Of a DNA stretch of 14,930 nucleotides, positions 1-7,576 are shown piece after piece. The DNA is taken from NCBI GenBank assembly GCA_041664945.1, contig JBAYJY010000107.1, positions 1 to 14,930 of the forward strand, read 5' to 3'. Below the pieces are notes generated by a model, which made no database searches, was not told the origin of the DNA, and worked only from the letters and a program-made list of their open reading frames with translations. The stretch's first letter is position 1. Each line of letters starts with the position of its first letter. A program made the translations under genes and the position numbers. This DNA comes from JBAYJY01 sp041664945. GTDB taxonomy: Bacteria > UBP15 > UBA6099.

Positions 1-27
1 CCGGTTCTTTGTGCTAAATTATTCATC

Positions 28-1236
28 ATGGCATCGGACAGCATGCAGGCGACAATTGTATTGAAGGCCGGACGCGAGAAATCCGTCACGCGGAGACATC
101 CGTGGATTTTCTCCGGCGCGATCATAAAAACAACGGGCCGGCCCGGGCCGGGCGAAACCGTCGCTGCGTTCAGCGCCGACGGCAAATTCCTCGCGTGGGC
201 GGCGTACAGCCCCGAATCGCAGATTCGAGCGCGCGTCTGGTCGTACGACCCTGGCGACGTTATCGGCCCAGACTTTTTCAAGCGCGAAATCGCTCAAAGC
301 ATCGAGCGCAGAAAGCTCGTTGCGCCGGACGAGAGCGTCACAAACGCATACCGGATGATCAATTCCGAATCCGACAATCTGCCGGGTCTTATCGTGGACA
401 AGTACGGCGACACGCTCGTTCTGCAATCGCTCACCGCGGGCAGCGAACTTCACAAGGATTTGTTCGCGGACATTCTCGCTGAGGCGACAGGCTGCCGGAC
501 AATTTACGAGCGCTCGGACGCCGAAACGCGTGGGCAGGAAGGCATGGAACCTGTAACCGGCATACTGCGCGGCGGCCCGGCGACGGAAAAGGTCGAAATC
601 GTCGAAAACGGGCTGAAATTCCTTGTGGACATAGCTGGCGGGCACAAGACCGGGTTCTATCTCGACCAGCGCGAGAACCGTCGCATCCTGCGCGAGTTCG
701 CCGCGGGCCGCGACGTCCTGAACTGTTTCTGTTACACCGGCGGGTTCAGCGTGAACGCGCTCGCGGGCGGCGCGAACCGAGTCGTATCTGTGGATTCATC
801 CGAGCCGGCGCTCGAGTTCGCCGCCGAAAATGTCGCGCTGAACGGATACGAGTCCGGCAATTGCGAATGGGCGCGCGAGGACGTTTTTCAGTATTTGCGA
901 GGCTGCGTCTCGCGCGGCGCCAAATTCGATCTGATTGTTCTCGACCCTCCGAAATTCGCCGCTTCCCGCGAACACCTTATAAAGGCAGGCCGCGCCTACA
1001 AAGACATCAACATGCTCGCCATGAAGTCGCTTAATCCCGGCGGGCTGCTGTTCACGTTTTCATGTTCCGGAGCTGTCGGGCCCGAGGATTTCCGCAAAGC
1101 GGTCGCGTGGGCCGCGCTCGACGCGCCGGCCGAAACGCGCATCATCAAAATCCTCACTCAAGCTCCGGACCACCCGGTAACTCTAAATTTTCCGCAGGCT
1201 GAATATCTTAAAGGGCTGGTTGTTCAGATTTTTTAA
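28..1236 (+). CDS. rlmI: Class I SAM-dependent 23S rRNA (cytosine-C5) methyltransferase, RlmI family
   Basis: Predicted cytosolic enzyme that transfers a methyl group from S-adenosylmethionine to a cytosine of 23S rRNA (C1962 for E. coli RlmI). The 402 residues match the usual RlmI length (about 396). In order: an N-terminal PUA-like RNA-binding region (about 6-80, with RRHPWIFSGAI at 22-32), a central linking domain, then a Rossmann methyltransferase fold. Visible motifs are GGHKTGFYLDQRENR (204-218), the SAM-binding VLNCFCYTGGFSV (230-242), acidic VDSSEPAL (255-262), catalytic-type LDPPKF (305-310), FTFSCSG (342-348) with the likely nucleophile Cys, and the family C-terminus DHPVTLNFPQAEYLKGLVV (381-399). 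The start is uncertain: ATG at 28 or ATG at 43 (residue 6), neither with a clear Shine-Dalgarno site. The family is secure; the exact target base is inferred by homology. Confidence 0.93.
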   Translation: MASDSMQATIVLKAGREKSVTRRHPWIFSGAIIKTTGRPGPGETVAAFSADGKFLAWAAYSPESQIRARVWSYDPGDVIGPDFFKREIAQSIERRKLVAPDESVTNAYRMINSESDNLPGLIVDKYGDTLVLQSLTAGSELHKDLFADILAEATGCRTIYERSDAETRGQEGMEPVTGILRGGPATEKVEIVENGLKFLVDIAGGHKTGFYLDQRENRRILREFAAGRDVLNCFCYTGGFSVNALAGGANRVVSVDSSEPALEFAAENVALNGYESGNCEWAREDVFQYLRGCVSRGAKFDLIVLDPPKFAASREHLIKAGRAYKDINMLAMKSLNPGGLLFTFSCSGAVGPEDFRKAVAWAALDAPAETRIIKILTQAPDHPVTLNFPQAEYLKGLVVQIF

Positions 1237-1314
1237 AAGCTTTGTTGGCGCTGACGGGCCTCCTCGCAGCGGCGAATATGGCAGGCTCGCAACAACTCAT
1301 TTTAACCCTCTCAT

Positions 1315-1343
1315 TTGACTGCTATCTATTGATTCTGTAAGAT
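1315..1343 (+). promoter_or_regulatory. Sigma70-like promoter for the corC-like/permease pair
   Basis: TTGACT at 1315-1320 and TAAGAT at 1338-1343 are separated by exactly 17 bp, close to the TTGACA-17-TATAAT consensus (5/6 and 4/6 matches). The spot lies in a locally AT-rich stretch of the 151-bp gap after the methyltransferase gene. Transcription would start near 1350, giving a leader of about 38 nt before the TTG start at 1388. Seen in sequence; activity is inferred. Confidence 0.6.
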
Positions 1344-1371
1344 ATTTCTTAATGTGATTTAATATTTGAAT

Positions 1372-1390
1372 AGGAAAGTGTAACGTTTTG
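1372..1390 (+). promoter_or_regulatory. Ribosome binding site that supports a TTG start
   Basis: AGGAAAG (1372-1378) lies 9 nt before TTG at 1388-1390. The first in-frame ATG is residue 65, after the first transmembrane segment and the conserved FFSGVETAL motif, so translation must begin at this non-ATG codon or very near it. Confidence 0.7.
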
Positions 1391-2701
1391 AGCTCTCATA
1401 TTTATCTCGCTTTATTCTGTCTGCTGCTGTTGTTCATCAGCGGCGCGTTTTTTTCCGGTGTCGAGACCGCGCTGGTCGCGATCAGCAGGCATAAGCTTAA
1501 GGCGCTGCAGGACGAGCATCCGGACAAGGCGGCCTCGATCGAGACTTGGCTTAAGAACCCCAACCGCGTACTCACTACCATGCTGATCGGCATCAATGTC
1601 GTAGGCATTCTCTCCGCCATCATCACTGAAAACATTGTTGACGTCGTGATTCACCACTATGGCTGGCCGAAGTTCGTCGGTCCGTTCATCACTTTCGGAT
1701 TCGTCTCGCTCGTTGTGATCGAGTTCTGCGAAATCATACCGAAAATTCTTGCCTACCACCATTCCGAGCGGTACACGCTGATGCTGATCAAGCCGCTCAA
1801 TTTCGTTGACTGGCTGTTCTCGCCGGTCGGCAGGGCCATGGTGGGTCTGGGCAATTTTATTATCAAGTTGTTCGGCGGCAAGCCCGGCTCCCCGCAGGGC
1901 GCCTATGTCACAGAGGCGGAAATCCTCGGCGTGGTCGACTCCGGCGAGGAACAGGGCGTCATCGACAAGGAAGAGGGCGAGATGATCCGCAGCATCATCG
2001 AGTTCGGCGAAACTCAGGTGCGCGAGATCATGACCCCGCGGCCCGACATGCACTGCGCGCCCGCCGACATCTCAGTCTCGCGAATGGCGCAGCTCATCGA
2101 GGAAGTCAAACACTCCCGCATTCCGGTTTACGAGGGCACGGAGGACAACATCGTCGGCATCATCAACTCCAAGGCGCTTCTCAAGGCGCTCAAGGAAGGC
2201 CGCGACAACGAGCCGATCCGCAACTTCATACATTCCGCCGACTTCGTGCCGGAAACGAAGATGGTCGACTCCATGCTGCACGCGTTCCAGAAGCATCACC
2301 GGCATGTCGCAATCGTGGTAGACGAGTACGGCTCCACCGCCGGGCTTGTTACGCTCGAAGACGTGCTCGAGGAAATCGTCGGCGAAATCCGCGACGAATA
2401 CGACACCGAGGAACCGCTGTACCGCTGGCTGGACGGCGAGACTCTCCGCGCGGACGCGCGAATCGACATAGCCGAACTCAACGAAACGCTCGAATATGAA
2501 TTCCCGGATACCGGAGGCTACGACACGCTCGCAGGTCTGATTCTGTGCGAACTCGGCAAGGTTCCCAAGACGGGCGACAAGGTCACCATCGCAAAACACG
2601 ACATGACGGTCGAGAAGATGGTCGGCCGCCGTATCGCCAGCGTCCTCATCAGGAAACCTGCGCCGCCGGATGCCGAGAAAAGCAAAGAGGAGAAAGAATG
2701 A
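1388..2701 (+). CDS. CNNM/CorC (HlyC/CorC) family membrane protein, DUF21-CBS-CBS-CorC_HlyC
   Basis: Inner-membrane protein of the CorC/CNNM family, linked in characterised members to Mg2+/Co2+ efflux or its regulation, with CBS domains that bind adenine nucleotides on the cytosolic side. All expected domains are present in 437 residues: an N-terminal DUF21 membrane domain (about 5-165) with the hallmark GAFFSGVETALVAISRHKL (19-37) and ITENIVDVV (79-87); a CBS pair (about 212-335) with REIMTPRPDM (212-221), SRIPVYEG (243-250), IVGIINSKALL (255-265) and VVDEYGSTAGLVTLEDVLEE (310-329); and a C-terminal CorC_HlyC domain (about 340-422). The tail is short and charged (PPDAEKSKEEKE). Start is TTG at 1388. 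The last codons overlap the next gene in an ATGA junction, so the two are almost surely co-translated. Family certain; the transported ion is not deducible here. Confidence 0.93.
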   Translation: MSSHIYLALFCLLLLFISGAFFSGVETALVAISRHKLKALQDEHPDKAASIETWLKNPNRVLTTMLIGINVVGILSAIITENIVDVVIHHYGWPKFVGPFITFGFVSLVVIEFCEIIPKILAYHHSERYTLMLIKPLNFVDWLFSPVGRAMVGLGNFIIKLFGGKPGSPQGAYVTEAEILGVVDSGEEQGVIDKEEGEMIRSIIEFGETQVREIMTPRPDMHCAPADISVSRMAQLIEEVKHSRIPVYEGTEDNIVGIINSKALLKALKEGRDNEPIRNFIHSADFVPETKMVDSMLHAFQKHHRHVAIVVDEYGSTAGLVTLEDVLEEIVGEIRDEYDTEEPLYRWLDGETLRADARIDIAELNETLEYEFPDTGGYDTLAGLILCELGKVPKTGDKVTIAKHDMTVEKMVGRRIASVLIRKPAPPDAEKSKEEKE

Positions 2702-4146
2702 ACCCTATGATCGTTGGTTTAATCCTTTTTGGAATATTTTTTGTTTTCGCGGCGCTGATGTACACCGGCAAACTCTCGGCCCTCATCGCGTTGCCGCTCA
2801 TGGCGGCGGCGCTTTTTCTCACCGGCGGACTCTTCTACTATAAAGTCGCGTTCGTCTATCCCAATTCGCATTTTCTGCTTCTCGCCAAGGAATTCATGCG
2901 CGTCGTGATCGAGGAAGGCATGCCGCGCCTCTGGAGCTACATCATTACCGTCATTCTCGGCGCGACTCTCGCCGAAATTCTTAAGGAAAGCGGCGTTTCA
3001 AAAACAATTATCCGCTGGGCTTCAGAACTCGGCGGCGACAACAAGATCGTGATGTGCATTCTCCTCACGCTCGCCACCGCTCTGCTCTTCACCTCGCTGG
3101 TCGGGCTCGGCTCCGTCATCATGGTCGCCTCCATCGTGCTTCCCATCCTTATCAGCATAGGCGTAACGCCGGCAGTCGCGGGCAGCCTGTTCCTTCTCGC
3201 CATGAGCCTTGGCGGCGCCTTCAATCCGGTTAACTGGCAGTTCTATATCGACATCATGTCAAAGACGGGCAATGTCGCCCCGGTCGTCGCTCAGAACCAA
3301 CTGATCCGCTTCGTCTTCCCGTTCGCTTTCATTTTCCTGTTTGTCATTATCGGTTTTATTCTTTTGAACGCCCGGCGCGGATTTTCCTCATTCTGGGCCG
3401 TCGGGAAAAAAGAGCCTGTGAAGAAAAAGGGCGCGGACACAAACGCCGGCTTTCTCGCGATACTGACGCCGCTCGTGCCGATCGTTCTCATCCTCGGATT
3501 CAACCTCGGCAGCAGAATACTGATCAGTTCCGGACCCGGGCGGGCGCCGGACACATCTTTTATAAAAAGCCTTTTTTACAGCAGCGGATATATGTTTCCC
3601 ATCAATACCGCGTTGCTCATCGGCATATTGTATGGAATCGCCGCTTCCGGCCGCGGAAAGAGCGGCAGAATCCAGCGGCTCACGAAATCGCTCTTCGACG
3701 GCGTCTCCAGTTCGGCGCCCGTGATCGGTCTGATTATAGGCATAGGAATGATAATCCGCGTCGTGTGGGACCCGGTCGTCGGCTCTTATATGGAACCTGT
3801 GCTTAAAAACATTATTCCCAGTTCCCCGATCCTCTATGTTGTCGTGTTCACCGTTTGCGCGCCTCTCGCGCTCTATCGCGGGCCGCTCAACGTCTGGGGC
3901 ATGGGCATCGCGCTTGGCGGCATCATCATCGGCACGCACGTGCTGCCTCCCGTCGCCGTCATGTGCGCTCTTTTTTCCGTCGGCATGATTCAGGGCGTCA
4001 GCGACCCGACGAACACCCACAACGTCTGGATAGCCGGCTTCCTCAACGAAGACGTCCAGACATTCACCAAGAAAACAATTGTCTACACATGGATACTTGC
4101 CCTCTTCGGGCTGATTCTCTCCGCAGTTATGTTCCTAATGAAATAA
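2698..4146 (+). CDS. Polytopic inner-membrane permease, GntP/CitMHS-like (ion transporter superfamily), organic acid transport predicted
   Basis: A 482-residue, strongly hydrophobic protein with about 11-12 membrane segments. Two related halves each carry a re-entrant-type motif: GGAFNPVNWQFY (172-183) and QGVSDPTNTHNVW (432-444), each after a small-residue-rich helix (about 138-170 and 400-430). This pattern is that of the ion-transporter superfamily (GntP, CitMHS, DcuC, ArsB-like), which moves carboxylates or other anions with H+ or Na+. A hydrophilic loop (about 226-250, KKEPVKKKG) separates the halves. ATG at 2698 is chosen over an upstream in-frame ATG at 2545 because it has a GAGGAG site at 2687-2692, starts right before the first membrane segment, and forms an ATGA overlap with the upstream gene; the 51-residue extension is charged and lies inside the corC-like gene. 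Substrate unknown; exact family unsure. Confidence 0.7.
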   Translation: MNPMIVGLILFGIFFVFAALMYTGKLSALIALPLMAAALFLTGGLFYYKVAFVYPNSHFLLLAKEFMRVVIEEGMPRLWSYIITVILGATLAEILKESGVSKTIIRWASELGGDNKIVMCILLTLATALLFTSLVGLGSVIMVASIVLPILISIGVTPAVAGSLFLLAMSLGGAFNPVNWQFYIDIMSKTGNVAPVVAQNQLIRFVFPFAFIFLFVIIGFILLNARRGFSSFWAVGKKEPVKKKGADTNAGFLAILTPLVPIVLILGFNLGSRILISSGPGRAPDTSFIKSLFYSSGYMFPINTALLIGILYGIAASGRGKSGRIQRLTKSLFDGVSSSAPVIGLIIGIGMIIRVVWDPVVGSYMEPVLKNIIPSSPILYVVVFTVCAPLALYRGPLNVWGMGIALGGIIIGTHVLPPVAVMCALFSVGMIQGVSDPTNTHNVWIAGFLNEDVQTFTKKTIVYTWILALFGLILSAVMFLMK

Positions 4147-4274
4147 GCGGCGCAATAATACGGCGTTAGGCCTGCAACGAATGCGGAACCGACAGCAACC
4201 CTGTTGTTGCCGCTATTTGAATTCCGCGCGAAACGTAACTTGTTGTTCGCTGAAGATTTTTCTTCAACCAGTAT

Positions 4275-6716
4275 TCAATCGCTCTTTATCAGAAATTCCC
4301 CGTGGAGGCGGACGTCCGTCGAGGAGCTTCCGACGTAGACTTTGAACACGCCGGGCTCAACGACTTCCTTCATGTCCATGTTAAAGAGCGTGAGATTTTC
4401 CGGCAAAATAGTCATTTCGATTTTTTTCGTTTCGCCCGGTTCGAGCGTTACGCGTTCGAAGCCGACGAGCCGTTCCTCATAGGTCACTACGCTGCTCGTG
4501 ACATCTGAAATATAGAGTTGCGCCACCTCGTCGCCTTTATATTTGCCGATGTTCTTCAACGTGAATGTCACTTTGATGTTCGATGCCGGATCAGCAACAG
4601 ATGGGGTGACCGCCAAATCGCCGTACTCGAATTTTGTGTAGCTCAGGCCGAACCCGAACGGGTAAAGCGCGCCGTTGACGAGCGTATCGATGCCAACCAG
4701 CCACTTCGTCGGCTGGTCCAACTGGGAACTGCGTTTTGCTGGGAAATTGAACGGTATCTGGCCGACGGTTTTCGGAAACGTCACGGGCAGTTTGCCGCCC
4801 GGATTGTAAAGTCCGAAGAGGGCCTCTGCGATTGCCTGACCGCCGAACTCGCTGGGGAACCAAGCTTCGAGGATCGCCGGCGCGTACTTCTGAAGCCAGT
4901 TGATGGTAAGCGGGCGGCCGTTGATCAGCACGACCGCCATCGGCTTGCCGGTTTTGTATAGTTGCTGAACGAGGTCATTCTGATTGCCGGGCAGGTCGAG
5001 CGAGGTTCGCGACTTTTCCTCGCCCACGCTGTTCTCGTCGTCGCCGACAGCGACAATGATAAGGTCCGCGCCCTTTGCGGCGGCCACCGCATTCTCGATC
5101 ATTTTCATCTGATTCGGCGCCGGCTGCATGCGGTACAGCTCGTTTTCCGGCCAGTTATCGTCGTAGTGGTCACAGCCGGGCGAGTAAATGATTTCCGCTT
5201 TGTCGCCGACGAGTTTTTTGATCCCGTCGTAAACGGTGATGACGTTGATTTTGGACGGCCCGTACCTGCTGATCATCGGATTGACGGCCTTCGCGTTCGG
5301 CCCGGCGACGAGTATTTTTTTATAAGAATCTACGTTCAGCGGCAGCAGGCCGTTGTTTTTCAGCAACACAAGCGACTCCCTCGAACTCTGGAGCGAAACC
5401 TCCGCGCTATCCTTGGAGCCGACAATTTTGTCGGCGGCTGCCGGGTCGGCCACGTATGGAGAATCGAACAGGCCGAGCATGAACTTCACGCGAAGAACGT
5501 CGCTCACGCGCGAGTCGATCACGCTCATCGGAATGCGGCCCTCTTTTACGAGCTCCCGGAGCGGCGTCACAAAAACATCGGGCGGGTTGAAGTTTGTCCT
5601 TACGTTAAGGCCAGCCATAACGGAGAGGTAAACGGTTTCCTTATAGTTGTCGGCGATGTGGTGGCGTCCCTCAAGACCGCCGACGGCCCAACTGTCAGAT
5701 ACGACGTAGCCTTTGAAGCCCCACTGGTCTCTGAGCAGTTCAGTTAGGAAGTAGTGACTCGCTGTGATGGGCACGCCGTCGTAATCGTTATAGGAACTCA
5801 TTAATCCCATAATGCCGGCTTCAGTGACTGCCGTCTTAAAAGGTTTCAAATGCAGTTCGTTGACCTCGCGCGGCGTGACCTCCGGGTCGGTTCTGACGAC
5901 GCCGTCGCGGCCGCCTTTCGGAACGCCGTGAACGGCAAAATGTTTCGCTGTTGAAGCGACACGCTCGGATTGAATGCCGGTAATCATCTCTTTGCCGAGG
6001 ACGGAAGTCAGATACGGGTCTTCGCTGTAGCATTCGACGACGCGCCCCCAGCGCGGGTCGCGGGCGAGATCGAGCACGGGCGAGTAAACATTAGTGTAGC
6101 CTAAAATCCGGGCTTCCCTGCCTGTGATTCGCCCGATCCGGTTGACGAGGCGCCGGTCCCACGCGCTTGCCTGTCCGATCTGCGCGGGAAACGATGTCGC
6201 TCCCTGATGGCACAGGCCGCGGATTCCCTCATTTGTGAAATCGACAGGGATTCCCAATCGCGTATCCTCGACGAAAAAGCGCTGCGCCTCGTTTATCGCC
6301 CGCGCGTGCTTCGATGGCGGCCACGAATATTGGGTTACAGCCCTTGGATTGAAAGCGACTGAGTTCAGATGCTCGTCTATGTTGCCCAAGCCGTCTTTCC
6401 ACACCGCGTTTTTCCAATCAGCGGTGGGAAGCTCGTCCTTCGCCACTCTGCCGTAACCGTACAGCGTAACCATCTGAACTGTTTTTTCCTCGACCGTCAT
6501 CTGTTTAAGGAGATCGTTTATTCTGTCGTTCAGGCTCGCTTTCGGGTCCTCGTAAACGTCTTTCACGCCGTTTTTGTTCAGGTCGATCCATGAGCCGTGA
6601 TAGATTTCCTTGTTCCTTTCCGGCGTGATGAAAATGTCCTGCGCTAAAACAGGAGCTGAAAAAACAAACAGCGCGAACAGGATCGTAAATAGAATGCTCG
6701 TTTTTCGTGTCGGCAT
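4275..6716 (-). CDS. Secreted glycoside hydrolase family 3 (beta-glucosidase/xylosidase type)
   Basis: Predicted exported GH3 exo-acting beta-glycosidase that removes terminal beta-linked sugars with retention of configuration. The 813 residues start with a signal peptide (hydrophobic core 7-20, likely cleavage after VLA at 25). Residues 45-57 (DLNKNGVKDVYED) resemble a Ca-binding EF-hand loop of the type often seen near the N-terminus of this GH3 group. The TIM-barrel domain (about 60-415) has RDPRWGR (219-225), KHF (258-260) and the nucleophile motif VVSDSW with Asp341. The alpha/beta sandwich (about 440-650) has VGEEKSRTSLDLPGNQ (564-579), where Glu566 or Glu567 is the likely acid/base. 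A fibronectin-III-like domain closes the protein (about 715-805). Start: CTCCTT at 6723-6728 (AAGGAG on the coding strand), 6 nt before the ATG. The gene stands alone. Substrate cannot be settled from sequence. Confidence 0.95.
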   Translation of the reverse strand: MPTRKTSILFTILFALFVFSAPVLAQDIFITPERNKEIYHGSWIDLNKNGVKDVYEDPKASLNDRINDLLKQMTVEEKTVQMVTLYGYGRVAKDELPTADWKNAVWKDGLGNIDEHLNSVAFNPRAVTQYSWPPSKHARAINEAQRFFVEDTRLGIPVDFTNEGIRGLCHQGATSFPAQIGQASAWDRRLVNRIGRITGREARILGYTNVYSPVLDLARDPRWGRVVECYSEDPYLTSVLGKEMITGIQSERVASTAKHFAVHGVPKGGRDGVVRTDPEVTPREVNELHLKPFKTAVTEAGIMGLMSSYNDYDGVPITASHYFLTELLRDQWGFKGYVVSDSWAVGGLEGRHHIADNYKETVYLSVMAGLNVRTNFNPPDVFVTPLRELVKEGRIPMSVIDSRVSDVLRVKFMLGLFDSPYVADPAAADKIVGSKDSAEVSLQSSRESLVLLKNNGLLPLNVDSYKKILVAGPNAKAVNPMISRYGPSKINVITVYDGIKKLVGDKAEIIYSPGCDHYDDNWPENELYRMQPAPNQMKMIENAVAAAKGADLIIVAVGDDENSVGEEKSRTSLDLPGNQNDLVQQLYKTGKPMAVVLINGRPLTINWLQKYAPAILEAWFPSEFGGQAIAEALFGLYNPGGKLPVTFPKTVGQIPFNFPAKRSSQLDQPTKWLVGIDTLVNGALYPFGFGLSYTKFEYGDLAVTPSVADPASNIKVTFTLKNIGKYKGDEVAQLYISDVTSSVVTYEERLVGFERVTLEPGETKKIEMTILPENLTLFNMDMKEVVEPGVFKVYVGSSSTDVRLHGEFLIKSD

Positions 6717-6745
6717 AACTTACTCCTTATCTAATTTCTGGTTAA

Positions 6746-6775
6746 ATACTAACAGCTAAAAGGGGCGCCGGTCGA
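6746..6775 (-). promoter_or_regulatory. Possible promoter of the GH3 gene
   Basis: On the minus strand TCGACC (6775-6770) and TAGTAT (6751-6746) are spaced by 18 bp, each matching 4 of 6 consensus bases; transcription would start near 6739, about 22 nt before the ATG. Only a sequence match, with no supporting element. Confidence 0.3.
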
Positions 6776-6891
6776 GTTTAGATATTTTTTTCTCGCACGC
6801 ATTCAAAGCGATTCGCGGCGAAATGTGTATTGTTTATATGCGCACAAAACGTCCGGATTGCGTTTCAGCGCTGTGAAGCGTGGGACTGAGG

Positions 6892-6930
6892 AAATAAAAA
6901 AGCCCTCTTTAATTATCATCAAAGGGGGCT
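6892..6930 (-). terminator. Rho-independent terminator, reading leftward
   Basis: Inverted repeat AGCCCTCTTT (6901-6910) and AAAGGGGGCT (6921-6930) around a 10-nt loop. Read on the minus strand the hairpin is followed directly by TTTTTATTT (6900-6892), the classic intrinsic terminator layout; the stem has one C-A mismatch. It lies about 100 bp after the stop of the small gene at 7033-7302 and upstream of the GH3 start, so it would end that transcript and insulate the GH3 gene. The rest of the 316-bp gap 6717-7032 holds the GH3 leader and no further gene that I can see. Confidence 0.75.
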
Positions 6931-7032
6931 CGAAGTGTTATTGTTGAAAAATTTATTTCACTTAATATTTTCTTTGCGCCTCCGTCAGGTTAATTCACAA
7001 ATACCGTTTCTCTGCAACTTTTCCCTATCATG

Positions 7033-7302
7033 TTAAGCCGCTTTGCAAGATTCAAGGCCTGCATGCTGATAACATTCCCTTCCGGTCGCTCCGGATTTCC
7101 CGCCAACCGCCAAGCCCGCGTCTTCAAGTCTCCACCCTTCAAGCGCCAACTCCGGCCCATATCTGAAATTCCATGTAAGCGGCAAGAAAACCAGCGAAGC
7201 CAACATCCATAGTGGGTGTACCAGTATTCCCATCGCCACTGAGCCGAAAAACAAAGCGCCTGTCACAAGCTTTAAAACTCTTCCTGTCTTAGTGTTTTTC
7301 AT
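7033..7302 (-). CDS. Small membrane protein, possibly YgaP-like transmembrane (DUF2892-type)
   Basis: An 89-residue protein with a short basic start (MKNTKTGRVLK), a long hydrophobic stretch (about 10-44, probably two helices broken at HPLW, 29-32), then a hydrophilic tail. The N-terminal half and the ending CYQHAGLESCK (77-87) recall DUF2892/YgaP-type membrane proteins, which have a CPLYxxxGxxTC-like end, but here about 30 residues separate the parts, so the match is weak. A start at 7302 is supported by AAAGG about 10 nt upstream, and a leftward terminator at 6892-6930 follows, which argues for a real transcript. It may alternatively be a lineage-specific protein, or one whose tail is altered by a frameshift. 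No function is proposed. Confidence 0.55.
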   Translation of the reverse strand: MKNTKTGRVLKLVTGALFFGSVAMGILVHPLWMLASLVFLPLTWNFRYGPELALEGWRLEDAGLAVGGKSGATGRECYQHAGLESCKAA

Positions 7303-7441
7303 TGTGACACCGCCTTTCTATTACCTTACATTAGTTATAACAACGCCGAAACAAGACCAGTTCCCGGCCGCCGGATTAACATGAGATTTTTTACAGTCGA
7401 AATCCTCGCGCCATGAATAGCGCAGGGAATATTGCAGTTGT

Positions 7442-7469
7442 TTGCTTGACGTTGCCGGTGTGATATAAT
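7442..7469 (+). promoter_or_regulatory. Extended -10 promoter of the quinate-dehydrogenase-like gene
   Basis: A perfect TATAAT (7464-7469) is preceded by TG at the extended -10 position (TGATATAAT, 7461-7469) and by TTGCTT (7442-7447) at 16 bp. Transcription would begin near 7476, leaving a leader of about 100 nt. The leader contains a TCGCCG/CGGCGA hairpin (7495-7500 with 7510-7515, 9-nt loop). Because the -10 box overlaps position 7469, a protein start there is excluded. Confidence 0.7.
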
Positions 7470-7576
7470 TGGCGCGGGAAAGAGAAAACGATTGTCGCCG
7501 GACGGAAAACGGCGAGGCGAAGCGAAGTAAAATTTATCTGCGAGAAAAACTCACAGGAAAAGGCGGGCCGAAAAAC

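Noticed and set aside
2545..2697. N-terminal extension of the permease by 51 residues
   Set aside because: Charged sequence inside the corC-like gene; the ATG at 2698 has a good ribosome site and the ATGA coupling.
3388..4020. 210-codon open frame antisense to the permease gene
   Set aside because: Asp/His/Arg-rich shadow of hydrophobic codons on the other strand; no start signals.
4251..4266. TGAAGA-TTTT-TCTTCA hairpin as a terminator between the convergent permease and GH3 genes
   Set aside because: Weak 6-bp AT-rich stem with no T-run after it on either strand.
4962..5747. 261-codon open frame antisense to the GH3 gene
   Set aside because: Lies wholly inside a gene with intact catalytic motifs; its translation is rich in Val/Arg/His with no recognisable fold.
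7469..7576. N-terminal extension of the quinate-dehydrogenase-like protein by 36 residues
   Set aside because: Its start codon overlaps the TATAAT box, so it would not be in the transcript.
7476..7576. Riboswitch in the 100-nt leader of the quinate-dehydrogenase-like gene
   Set aside because: Only one 6-bp hairpin is seen; no match to a riboswitch core that I recognise.
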